In this document: in pieces, positions 33,168 to 40,801 of the stretch
How positions within the stretch are numbered: position 1 is the first letter of the stretch
Layout of the letters: each line of letters begins with the position of its first letter
Program-made: the position numbers and the translations under genes
Source: Pseudomonas sp. C2B4
GTDB taxonomy: Bacteria > Pseudomonadota > Gammaproteobacteria > Pseudomonadales > Pseudomonadaceae
Length of the DNA: 54,295 bases
NCBI RefSeq assembly: GCF_013359695.1
Contig: NZ_JABFMU010000045.1
Location: forward strand, 1 to 54,295
Direction of reading: 5' to 3'
Notes under the pieces: generated by a model
The model's input: only the letters and a program-made list of their open reading frames with translations
The model's database searches: none
Told to the model about the DNA's origin: nothing

Positions 33168-34280
33168 ATGAAGGCATTAGGAAAAAAGCTTGCTGGCAAG
33201 ACCCTCCTCGCCATGTCCCTGATGGGCATTATGGCGGGTGCCGTCCAGGCGGACGACAAGGTGTTGCACGTTTATAACTGGTCCGATTACATCGCTCCGG
33301 ACACGATCAAGAAGTTTGAAGACGAGTCGGGCATCAAAGTTGTCTATGACGTCTTCGACAGTAACGAAACCCTGGAAGCCAAGTTGCTGGCAGGCAAGTC
33401 CGGTTACGACATCGTCGTACCGTCGAACAACTTCCTGGCCAAGCAGATCAAGGCCGGTGTCTACCAGAAGCTGGACAAGTCCAAGCTGCCTAACTGGAAA
33501 AACCTGAACACCGACCTGCTCAAAGCGGTATCGGTGAGCGACCCGGGCAACGAACACGCCTTCCCTTACATGTGGGGTTCGATCGGTATCGGCTTCAACG
33601 CCGAGAAGGTCAAGGCTGCGCTGGGTGCCGACGCTCCAGTCGATTCCTGGGACCTGATCTTCAAGCCTGAAAATGCCGCCAAGCTGAAGTCCTGCGGCAT
33701 CAGCCTGCTGGATTCGCCAACCGAGATGATTCCGGTGGCGCTGCACTACCTGGGCCTGCCAACCGACAGCCAGAAGAAAGAAGACATCGACAAAGCCGAA
33801 GCACTGATCATGAAGGTCCGTCCTTCGATCGCCTACTTCCATTCGTCCAAGTACATCTCCGACCTGGCCAACGGCAACATCTGCGTAGCCGTGGGTTACT
33901 CGGGTGACATCTACCAGGCCAAGTCCCGCGCGGCTGAAGCCGGTGACAAGGTTAAAGTCAGCTACAACATTCCGAAAGAAGGTGCTGGCAGCTTCTACGA
34001 CATGGTCGCCATCCCTAAAGATGCCGAAAACGTTGAAGGCGCCTACAAGTTCATGACCTTCCTGCAGAAGCCGGAAATCATGGCTGAAATCACCAACGCC
34101 GTTCGCTTCCCGAACGGTAACGCGGCCGCCACGCCCTTGGTTGATAAGGAAATCACCAGCGATCCAGGCATCTACCCGCCAGCTGACGTGCTGGCCAAGC
34201 TGTACGCGATTGCCGACTTGCCGGCCGCTACCCAGCGGATCCTGACTCGCAGCTGGACCAAGATCAAATCCGGTAAGTAA
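33168..34280 (+). CDS. spuD: putrescine ABC transporter substrate-binding protein
   Basis: SpuD is the periplasmic binding protein that presents putrescine to SpuFGH. The 370-residue protein has a signal peptide ending AGAVQA-DDKVLHV. VYNWSDYIAPDTIKKFEDESGIKV is the classical PotD/PotF opening, and FDSNETLEAKLLAGKSGYD and SYNIPKEGAG are further signatures. The ATG at 33168 follows ATTTGGAGCATTACGC. The paralogue spuE is next. Assignment of putrescine rather than spermidine follows the gene order known from P. aeruginosa, not specific residues. Confidence 0.9.
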   Translation: MKALGKKLAGKTLLAMSLMGIMAGAVQADDKVLHVYNWSDYIAPDTIKKFEDESGIKVVYDVFDSNETLEAKLLAGKSGYDIVVPSNNFLAKQIKAGVYQKLDKSKLPNWKNLNTDLLKAVSVSDPGNEHAFPYMWGSIGIGFNAEKVKAALGADAPVDSWDLIFKPENAAKLKSCGISLLDSPTEMIPVALHYLGLPTDSQKKEDIDKAEALIMKVRPSIAYFHSSKYISDLANGNICVAVGYSGDIYQAKSRAAEAGDKVKVSYNIPKEGAGSFYDMVAIPKDAENVEGAYKFMTFLQKPEIMAEITNAVRFPNGNAAATPLVDKEITSDPGIYPPADVLAKLYAIADLPAATQRILTRSWTKIKSGK

Positions 34281-34287
34281 TACACCG

Positions 34288-34388
34288 TGTAGGAGCGAGC
34301 TCTGCTCGCGATGAACCTGAGAGCACCGCTGGGTGTCAGGCACCCAGCGTTATCGTTGACGACCATCGCGAGCGGGCTCGCTCCTACA
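34288..34388. repeat. REPIN of the GTAGGAGC type with nested hairpin, spuD-spuE
   Basis: Outer arms GTAGGAGCGAGC and GCTCGCTCCTAC enclose GCTGGGTG TCAG GCACCCAGC. It lies inside the operon, so it may stabilise the upstream spuD message. Confidence 0.8.
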
Positions 34389-34517
34389 GGGATCTTCATA
34401 AAGTTTGCTGGAACGGTTTTTCGAGGGTAAGTTGCGCGCCGGTTTTGTTGCCAGGCAGCCATGGCTGTCATGTAACGCGGGGCAACTTGGGCCCAACTAA
34501 TTTTAGAGGACCTCCAT

Positions 34518-35615
34518 TTGCCTATTTCTTCTTTGTTGCGCAATGCCATGCTGCTTGGCGCCGGACTGACGCTTGCCGCCAGTGTCCAGGCCGCCGGCAC
34601 AGTGCATATTTATAATTGGTCGGATTACATCGGCGAGACCACCCTGGCCGACTTCCAGAAAGAGACCGGTATCAAACCGGTCTACGACGTATTCGATTCC
34701 AACGAAACCCTGGAAGGCAAGTTGCTGGCCGGGCGTACCGGTTATGATGTGGTCGTGCCGTCCAACCACTTCCTCGGCAAGCAGATCAAGGCCGGTGCTT
34801 TCCAGAAACTCGACAAGTCGAAGTTACCGAACTATTCGAACCTCGATCCCGTGTTGCTCAAGCGCCTTGAGCAGAACGATCCGGGTAACCTGTACGCCGT
34901 ACCGTACCTGTGGGGTACCAACGGCATCGGTTACAACGTCGACAAGGTAAAGGCGGTACTGGGCGTCGACAAGATCGATTCCTGGGCTGCGGTGTTCGAG
35001 CCGGAGAACATCAAGAAACTGCAAAGCTGCGGCGTGGCGTTCCTCGACTCCGCCGATGAAATGATGCCGACGGTCCTCAACTACATGGGCCTGAACGCCA
35101 ACAGCACCAACCCCGAAGATTACAAAAAGGCCGAAGCCAAGTTGCTGGCGGTGCGGCCTTACGTCACCTACTTCCACTCCTCCAAATACATTGCGGATCT
35201 GGCCAACGGCGATATCTGCGTGGCCATCGGTTTCTCCGGCGACATGTTCCAGGCCAGGAACCGCGCGGCAGAAGCGAAGAAGGGCGTGAACATCGAATAT
35301 TCGATTCCCAAGGAAGGTGGTGCGCTGTGGTTCGACATGCTGGCGATTCCAAAGGACTCGGCCAACGTAAAAGAGGCGCACGCGTTCATCAACTATTTGC
35401 TGAAACCTGAGGTGATCGCTCAGGTCAGTGATTACGTCGGCTACGCCAACCCTAACCCTGGGTCGGACAAACTGATGGAACAGTCCATTCGCACCGACGA
35501 AGCGGTTTATCCACCGCAAGCCGTGCTCGACAAGACCTACGTGTCCATCGAGTTACCACCAAACATTCAACGTTTGATGACCCGCAGCTGGACCAAGGTC
35601 AAGTCGGGTAAATAG
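34518..35615 (+). CDS. spuE: spermidine-type ABC transporter substrate-binding protein
   Basis: SpuE is a second PotF/PotD-like periplasmic receptor, taken as the spermidine-binding one by its order in the operon. The 365 residues include a signal peptide ending ASVQA-AGTVHI, then YNWSDYIGETTLADF and FDSNETLEGKLLAGRTGYD. The start is probably TTG 34518, which has AGAGGA seven bases upstream and gives a complete signal peptide. The first downstream ATG (34548) would truncate its basic N-terminal region. It is closely related to the SpuD gene just upstream. Confidence 0.88.
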   Translation: MPISSLLRNAMLLGAGLTLAASVQAAGTVHIYNWSDYIGETTLADFQKETGIKPVYDVFDSNETLEGKLLAGRTGYDVVVPSNHFLGKQIKAGAFQKLDKSKLPNYSNLDPVLLKRLEQNDPGNLYAVPYLWGTNGIGYNVDKVKAVLGVDKIDSWAAVFEPENIKKLQSCGVAFLDSADEMMPTVLNYMGLNANSTNPEDYKKAEAKLLAVRPYVTYFHSSKYIADLANGDICVAIGFSGDMFQARNRAAEAKKGVNIEYSIPKEGGALWFDMLAIPKDSANVKEAHAFINYLLKPEVIAQVSDYVGYANPNPGSDKLMEQSIRTDEAVYPPQAVLDKTYVSIELPPNIQRLMTRSWTKVKSGK

Positions 35616-35684
35616 CTTCAAGGCTCAAACTATCCAAGGTTCGCTCACCTTGAGCGAACTGCAATTTTGTTGGGAGTTTCGTAA

Positions 35685-36827
35685 ATGGCAGTTGCCTCCG
35701 GCGCCTATAAGAAAGCCCTCGAGGGCGACCAGTCACCTAAGCAGGTGCTGGTCAAAATCGACCGGGTCACGAAGAAGTTCGACGAGACGATTGCCGTGGA
35801 CGACGTGTCCCTGGAAATCAAGAAAGGCGAGATTTTCGCCTTGCTCGGCGGTTCGGGATCGGGCAAATCCACCCTGCTGCGCATGCTCGCCGGCTTCGAA
35901 CGACCGACCGAAGGGCGGATCTTCCTCGACGGCGTGGACATCACCGACATGCCGCCGTACGAGCGGCCGATCAACATGATGTTCCAGTCCTACGCCCTGT
36001 TCCCGCACATGACCGTGGCGCAGAACATCGCCTTCGGCCTCAAGCAGGACAAGCTGCCTGCCGCCGAGATCGATGCTCGGGTGGCGGACATGCTCAAGCT
36101 GGTGCAGATGACCCAGTACGCCAAGCGCAAGCCGCATCAGTTGTCCGGCGGCCAGCGTCAGCGTGTGGCCCTGGCCCGATCCCTGGCCAAGCGTCCGAAG
36201 CTGTTGCTGCTCGACGAGCCGATGGGCGCGCTGGATAAAAAACTGCGTTCGCAAATGCAGCTGGAGCTGGTGGAGATCATCGAACGCGTCGGTGTAACTT
36301 GCGTCATGGTGACCCACGACCAGGAAGAGGCCATGACCATGGCCGAACGCATCGCGATCATGCACCTGGGCTGGATCGCGCAGATCGGCAGCCCGATCGA
36401 CATCTACGAAACCCCGACCAGCCGCCTGGTCTGCGAATTCATCGGCAACGTCAACATCTTCGACGGCGAAGTGATCGACGATGCCGAAGGCCACGCGACC
36501 ATTACCTGCAAAGACCTGGATCGCCAGATCTATGTGGGCCACGGCATCAGCACCTCGGTCCAGGACAAGTCCGTGACCTATGCGATTCGTCCGGAAAAAC
36601 TGCTGGTGACGCCGACCCAGCCGACCTGCGAATACAACTGGTCCAGCGGCAAGGTGCACGACATCGCCTACCTGGGCGGGCACTCGGTGTTCTACGTCGA
36701 ACTGCCGAGCGGCAAGATCGTCCAGTCTTTCGTCGCCAACGCCGAACGCCGCGGTGCACGTCCGACCTGGGGTGACCAGGTTTACGTGTGGTGGGAAGAC
36801 GACAGCGGCGTGGTACTTCGCTCATGA
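35685..36827 (+). CDS. spuF: polyamine ABC transporter ATP-binding protein
   Basis: SpuF is the PotA/PotG-type ATPase of the polyamine importer. The 380 residues hold an ABC domain (about 20-250) with Walker A GGSGSGKST, signature LSGGQRQRVALARSL, Walker B LLLLDEP and VTHDQEEAMTMAERI, followed by a C-terminal TOBE domain (about 290-370) typical of importers of this class. The ATG follows TTGGGAGTTTCGTAA. The spuG start overlaps its stop in ATGA. Confidence 0.95.
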   Translation: MAVASGAYKKALEGDQSPKQVLVKIDRVTKKFDETIAVDDVSLEIKKGEIFALLGGSGSGKSTLLRMLAGFERPTEGRIFLDGVDITDMPPYERPINMMFQSYALFPHMTVAQNIAFGLKQDKLPAAEIDARVADMLKLVQMTQYAKRKPHQLSGGQRQRVALARSLAKRPKLLLLDEPMGALDKKLRSQMQLELVEIIERVGVTCVMVTHDQEEAMTMAERIAIMHLGWIAQIGSPIDIYETPTSRLVCEFIGNVNIFDGEVIDDAEGHATITCKDLDRQIYVGHGISTSVQDKSVTYAIRPEKLLVTPTQPTCEYNWSSGKVHDIAYLGGHSVFYVELPSGKIVQSFVANAERRGARPTWGDQVYVWWEDDSGVVLRS

Positions 36828-37744
36828 ACATGCGCAAACTCAAACGCCGCCTCAATCGAATAATTCCTGGTGGCCGCCAGTTGGTCATCGGGGTTCCCTT
36901 CATCTGGCTGTTCCTGTTCTTCATGTTGCCGTTCTTCATCGTCCTGAAGATCAGCTTCGCCGAAGCCGACGTGGCCATTCCGCCGTACACCGAGATCTAC
37001 AGCTACGCCGAACAGAAGCTGCAAGTGCTGCTTAACCTCGGCAACTACGCAATGCTCGGCGACGATGAGTTGTACATCGCCGCTTACCTCGGCTCGTTGA
37101 AGATGGCGCTGATCAGCACCGTCCTCTGCCTGCTGATCGGCTATCCGATGGCCTATGCCATCGCCAGTGCCCGCAAAGAGCTGCAAACGGTGCTGGTGCT
37201 GCTGATCATGATGCCGACCTGGACCGCGATCCTGATCCGCGTCTACGCGTGGATGGGCATCCTCAGCAACAACGGATTGCTCAACGGGTTCCTGATGAGC
37301 ATGGGCTGGATCAGTGAGCCACTGCAGATCCTCAATACCAACCTGGCGGTGTATATCGGCGTGGTGTACTCCTACCTGCCGTTCATGATCCTGCCGCTCT
37401 ACGCCAACCTCGTGAAGCACGACAACAGCCTGCTGGAAGCTGCGTCGGACCTGGGTTCGAGTACCTTCAACAGCTTCTGGAAGATCACCGTACCGCTGTC
37501 GAAAAACGGCATCATCGCCGGCTGCATGCTGGTGTTCATCCCGGTGGTGGGTGAATTCGTGATCCCTGAACTGCTCGGCGGTCCGGAAACCCTGATGATC
37601 GGTAAAGTGCTCTGGCAAGAGTTCTTCAACAACCGTGACTGGCCGGTGGCGTCCGCCCTGGCGGTGGTGATGCTGGCGATCCTGATTGTGCCGATCATCC
37701 TGTTCAACCGCAGTCAGGCCAAGGAAATGGAGGGTAAAGAATGA
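36824..37744 (+). CDS. spuG: polyamine ABC transporter permease 1
   Basis: SpuG is one of two inner-membrane channel subunits, PotB/PotH type. The 306-residue sequence has about six hydrophobic segments and the cytoplasmic loop EAASDLGSSTFNSFWKITVPLSKNGI, which contacts the ATPase. The start at 36824 overlaps the spuF stop, giving coupled translation; a second ATG six bases later is also possible. The stop overlaps the spuH start in the same way. Confidence 0.94.
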   Translation: MNMRKLKRRLNRIIPGGRQLVIGVPFIWLFLFFMLPFFIVLKISFAEADVAIPPYTEIYSYAEQKLQVLLNLGNYAMLGDDELYIAAYLGSLKMALISTVLCLLIGYPMAYAIASARKELQTVLVLLIMMPTWTAILIRVYAWMGILSNNGLLNGFLMSMGWISEPLQILNTNLAVYIGVVYSYLPFMILPLYANLVKHDNSLLEAASDLGSSTFNSFWKITVPLSKNGIIAGCMLVFIPVVGEFVIPELLGGPETLMIGKVLWQEFFNNRDWPVASALAVVMLAILIVPIILFNRSQAKEMEGKE

Positions 37745-38631
37745 AGCGCTTCCGTTTCTCCAGCCTGATGCTGGTATTGGGTCTGTTGTTCATCTACCTG
37801 CCGATGCTGATCCTGGTGATCTACTCGTTCAACGCCTCGAAGCTGGTGACGGTGTGGGGCGGTTGGTCGATCAAGTGGTACGTCGGCCTGCTCGACAACA
37901 CGCAACTGATGGGCTCGGTGGTGCGCTCGCTGGAAATTGCCTGCTACACGGCGATTGCGGCAGTCGCACTGGGAACGCTGGCCGCGTTCGTCCTGACCCG
38001 CATCACCCGCTTCAAGGGTCGTACGTTGTTCGGTGGCCTGGTGACCGCGCCGCTGGTAATGCCGGAAGTGATCACCGGTCTGTCGCTGTTGCTGCTGTTC
38101 GTGGCCATGGCGCAGATGATCGGTTGGCCGCAGGAACGTGGCATCGTGACGATCTGGATCGCCCACACCACGTTCTGTGCGGCGTATGTGGCGGTGGTGG
38201 TGTCGGCGCGCTTGCGTGAGTTGGACCTGTCCATCGAAGAAGCGGCCATGGATCTGGGGGCGAAGCCGTGGAAAGTATTCTTCCTGATCACCATCCCGAT
38301 GATCGCGCCCTCCCTGGGGGCCGGCGGCATGATGTCCTTCGCGCTGTCCCTGGATGACCTGGTGTTGGCCAGCTTCGTGTCGGGCCCGGGCTCCACGACC
38401 TTGCCGATGGAAGTGTTCTCGGCAGTGCGTCTGGGCGTGAAACCGGAGATCAACGCCGTGGCCAGCCTGATTCTGTTGGCCGTATCGCTGATGACCTTCC
38501 TGGTCTGGTTCTTCAGCCGCCGTGCCGAAGAAGCGCGCAAGCGTGCGGTCCAGCAAGCCATCGAAGAAAGCGCTGCCGACTCCTGGAAACAACCGGACGT
38601 GCGTCGCGCGCAGGCGCCGGAAGCGGCTTGA
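37741..38631 (+). CDS. spuH: polyamine ABC transporter permease 2
   Basis: SpuH is the partner permease, PotC/PotI type. The 296 residues have about six membrane spans and the loop EEAAMDLGAKPWKVFFLITIPMIAP. ALSLDDLVLASFVSGPGSTTLP is typical of PotC/PotI proteins. The start overlaps the spuG stop (ATGA). The C-terminal tail (about 258-296) is charged and cytoplasmic. A stem-loop at 38641-38668 and a REPIN follow. Confidence 0.94.
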   Translation: MKRFRFSSLMLVLGLLFIYLPMLILVIYSFNASKLVTVWGGWSIKWYVGLLDNTQLMGSVVRSLEIACYTAIAAVALGTLAAFVLTRITRFKGRTLFGGLVTAPLVMPEVITGLSLLLLFVAMAQMIGWPQERGIVTIWIAHTTFCAAYVAVVVSARLRELDLSIEEAAMDLGAKPWKVFFLITIPMIAPSLGAGGMMSFALSLDDLVLASFVSGPGSTTLPMEVFSAVRLGVKPEINAVASLILLAVSLMTFLVWFFSRRAEEARKRAVQQAIEESAADSWKQPDVRRAQAPEAA

Positions 38632-38640
38632 TCTGAAATC

Positions 38641-38668
38641 GGGTTGGCTACAATTCTGCGGCCAACCC
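38641..38668 (+). other. stem-loop at 3' end of spu operon
   Basis: GGGTTGGC and GCCAACCC form a perfect 8-bp stem with a 12-base loop, nine bases after the spuH stop. No T tract follows, so it is not a clear intrinsic terminator. Confidence 0.5.
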
Positions 38669-38676
38669 TAATCCAC

Positions 38677-38766
38677 TGTGGGAGCGAGCCTGCTCGCGAA
38701 AGCGGTGTGTCAGCCAACGTTGATATTGACTGACACTCCCTCTTCGCGAGCAGGCTCGCTCCCACA
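38677..38766. repeat. REPIN after spuH
   Basis: Inverted GTGGGAGC-type REP arms between spuH and the convergent HD-domain gene. Confidence 0.9.
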
Positions 38767-38772
38767 TTTGGT

Positions 38773-39414
38773 TTATGCGATCCACGGAGATTGGCGGATG
38801 ACCTCGACAAAGTTCATCGGCTTGAACCCCGGCTCCTGATCCACCAGCACATCGGTCTTCACATTGCCGAACGTGGTCTTCGGACGATGGCGCAAGCCGT
38901 CGGCGAAGGCGCAGATGATGCACTCCTTGAACCCTTCACCCCGTGGATGCGCATGCACCACCGCTTCGCGCTGCACGGTGGAAAACGCGGCGTAGTCCAT
39001 GCCCAGCACGTCCATTTCCACGCCGGCGGTCACCAGCGCCACGGTCGGGCGCAGGTGTTGTGGCACACCTGGCGTGGTATGCAGGGCAATCGATAGCCAG
39101 ACCTGCTCGATATCGTCATCGCTCAGCCCGTATGGCTTGAGGAAGGCCGCCGCCGCGTTGGCCCCATCGACTTCGAAGCGCTCGTTGTCGCTGCGGTGAC
39201 CTTCCAACAGGCCCAGGTCGTGGAACATTGCGCCGACATACAACAGCTCCGGGTTGTAGGCCAGTTGCTTGCGCTCGCCGCTCAGCGCGCCGAACAGAAA
39301 CACGCGGCGCGAGTGGTGGTAGAGCAGGTCGGATTCGATGTCGCGGATGTATTCGGTGGTGGCTTTGGCCAATGCGCTGTCGGGGATTTTGATACCGGCA
39401 ATGGTGGTGCTCAT
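38773..39414 (-). CDS. HD-domain metal-dependent phosphohydrolase-like protein
   Basis: This 213-residue cytoplasmic protein is of the HD superfamily. The metal site is built from His33/34 in LLYHHSRRV, His65-Asp66 in MFHDLGLLEGH, and His112 in SIALHTTPG. This pattern resembles cyanamide-hydratase-like HD proteins, but the substrate is unknown. The start at 39414 has TGAGGAAACGCCC upstream; a longer open frame extends through a repeat and is not real. It is read away from the GlxA-type regulator gene 302 bases away. Confidence 0.85.
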   Translation of the reverse strand: MSTTIAGIKIPDSALAKATTEYIRDIESDLLYHHSRRVFLFGALSGERKQLAYNPELLYVGAMFHDLGLLEGHRSDNERFEVDGANAAAAFLKPYGLSDDDIEQVWLSIALHTTPGVPQHLRPTVALVTAGVEMDVLGMDYAAFSTVQREAVVHAHPRGEGFKECIICAFADGLRHRPKTTFGNVKTDVLVDQEPGFKPMNFVEVIRQSPWIA

Positions 39415-39716
39415 GGGCGTTTCCTCAGGGTGAGCGCCGTGGCGGCGCTGAGGAGTCCAGTCTGTTCGTGCACCTGAAACCGGACAATCGATCCATGGCT
39501 GCGATCCCGGCCAATGAGCATGCAAATCGCGCCAGCCTCGCTTGTTGGTCAGGGATTGGCTAGGGTTGCTCAAAATTGAACGGGCTTTTGTGGCGAGGGG
39601 ATTTATCCCCGTTGGAGTGCGCAGCGCTCCTAAGATTTTTGGGGCCGCTGCGCAGCCCAACGGGGATAAATCCCCTCGCCACAGGTCCGTGTGATCCATA
39701 GAGAGCCTTTCGAACC
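39415..39716. promoter_or_regulatory. divergent spacer between HD gene and GlxA-type regulator
   Basis: This 302-base gap contains the long palindromic repeat at 39589-39683 and leaves about 170 bases for the HD gene's promoter. I see no further gene and no obvious operator. Confidence 0.4.
39589..39683. repeat. long palindromic REP of the TTGTGGCGAGGGGA type
   Basis: TGTGGCGAGGGGATTTATCC and its complement enclose inner arms CCGTTGG/CCAACGG and GCGCAGC/GCTGCGC. It is a second copy of the family at 15588-15694, 33 bases before the regulator gene, so it may lie in that gene's leader. Confidence 0.85.
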
Positions 39717-40682
39717 ATGCACAAAACCGTTGCCATCGTGGTGTTCGCCGGTGTCCAGTCGCTGGACGTCACCGGTCCCATGGATGTGTTTTCCGAAGCC
39801 AATCGCTTCCTCGCCCCCGAGGATCACTATCGGCTGGAGGTGATTGGTGTGGAGCGCGGAGTGATGGCCTGTTCCAACGGTCTGGCGCTGCACGCCCATC
39901 GGCATTTCAGCGAAGGGTTGCAGGCTTACGACCTGCTGCTGGTCGCCGGCGGTCCGCAGTTGCCGTTCATTGATTTCGGCGCGGCATTCGATGCCTGGTT
40001 GCGTGATGCCTGTGCGCTGGCGCAACGCTTCGGTTCGATCTGCAATGGTGCATTCATGCTCGCCCGGGCGGGATTGCTGGAAGGGCGGACGGTGACCACC
40101 CATTGGGGGGATGCGGCGGCGCTGGCGGCGTTGTGCCCGTCCACCCAAGTCGAGGCCGACCGCCTGTACGTGCAAGACAACGAGCTTTACACCTCGGCCG
40201 GGGTCACGGCGGGGATCGATCTGTCGTTGTACCTGTTAGGCCGCGATCATGGGGCGGACGTCGCCTTGAGTGTGGCCAAGCGCCTGGTGGTGTTCACCCA
40301 GCGCTCGGGCGGCCAGTCGCAGTTCAGCCCGTTCCTCACGCCCCGCGCCGAACCGACCTCCGCCGTGGCGATGGTCCAGCACTACGTGTTGGCCAACCTG
40401 ACTGGCGACCTGACCATCGCCGACCTGGCCAATGCCGCCAACATGAGTGCGCGTAACTTTTCCCGGGTGTTCGCCAAGGAAGCGAAAATCACCCCGGCCG
40501 AATTCGTCGAGCGGGCGAGGGTGGATGCGGCGCGGGTGATGCTGGAAAGCACCAGCGCACCGCTCAAGACTGTGGCGTATCAATGTGGCTTTCGCGATGC
40601 CCAGCACATGCGCAGTGTGTTCAACCGCAGGCTGGGGGTAACGCCGCAGCAGTTCCGGTTGAATTTTTCTGCGATGGTTTGA
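39717..40682 (+). CDS. GlxA-family transcriptional regulator (DJ-1/PfpI-like plus AraC HTH)
   Basis: This 321-residue protein joins an N-terminal DJ-1/PfpI-like domain (about 1-170) to an AraC-type DNA-binding domain (about 215-315). The first part has VVFAGVQSLDVTGPMDVFSEA and the nucleophile-elbow-like GSICNGAFMLARAG. The second has LTIADLANAANMSARNFSRVFAKE and the second helix-turn-helix VAYQCGFRDAQHMRSVFNRRLGVTPQQFR. Members regulate catabolism of nitrogen compounds such as arginine, choline or carnitine; the inducer here is unknown. The ATG has GAGAGCC upstream. Confidence 0.92.
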   Translation: MHKTVAIVVFAGVQSLDVTGPMDVFSEANRFLAPEDHYRLEVIGVERGVMACSNGLALHAHRHFSEGLQAYDLLLVAGGPQLPFIDFGAAFDAWLRDACALAQRFGSICNGAFMLARAGLLEGRTVTTHWGDAAALAALCPSTQVEADRLYVQDNELYTSAGVTAGIDLSLYLLGRDHGADVALSVAKRLVVFTQRSGGQSQFSPFLTPRAEPTSAVAMVQHYVLANLTGDLTIADLANAANMSARNFSRVFAKEAKITPAEFVERARVDAARVMLESTSAPLKTVAYQCGFRDAQHMRSVFNRRLGVTPQQFRLNFSAMV

Positions 40683-40713
40683 GCAGGTTTTTTTTGGCGT
40701 CTGTGAGGGCCTC

Positions 40714-40780
40714 TTCGCGAGCAGGCTCGCTCCCACAGGAAAATGCATTCCCATGTGGGAGCGAGCCTGCTCGCGAAGGC
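40714..40780. repeat. REP pair in inverted (tail-out) order
   Basis: Its spacer (AGGAAAATGCATTCCCATG) resembles that of the copy at 11248 (AGGAGAACGCATTTCAATG), so the pair moved or was copied as a unit. Confidence 0.85.
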
Positions 40781-40801
40781 GTCGGCACGGCTAATAGAGA
40801 T

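Noticed and set aside
33177..34343. 388-codon minus-strand frame over spuD
   Set aside because: Shadow of spuD, which has an unmistakable periplasmic binding-protein sequence.
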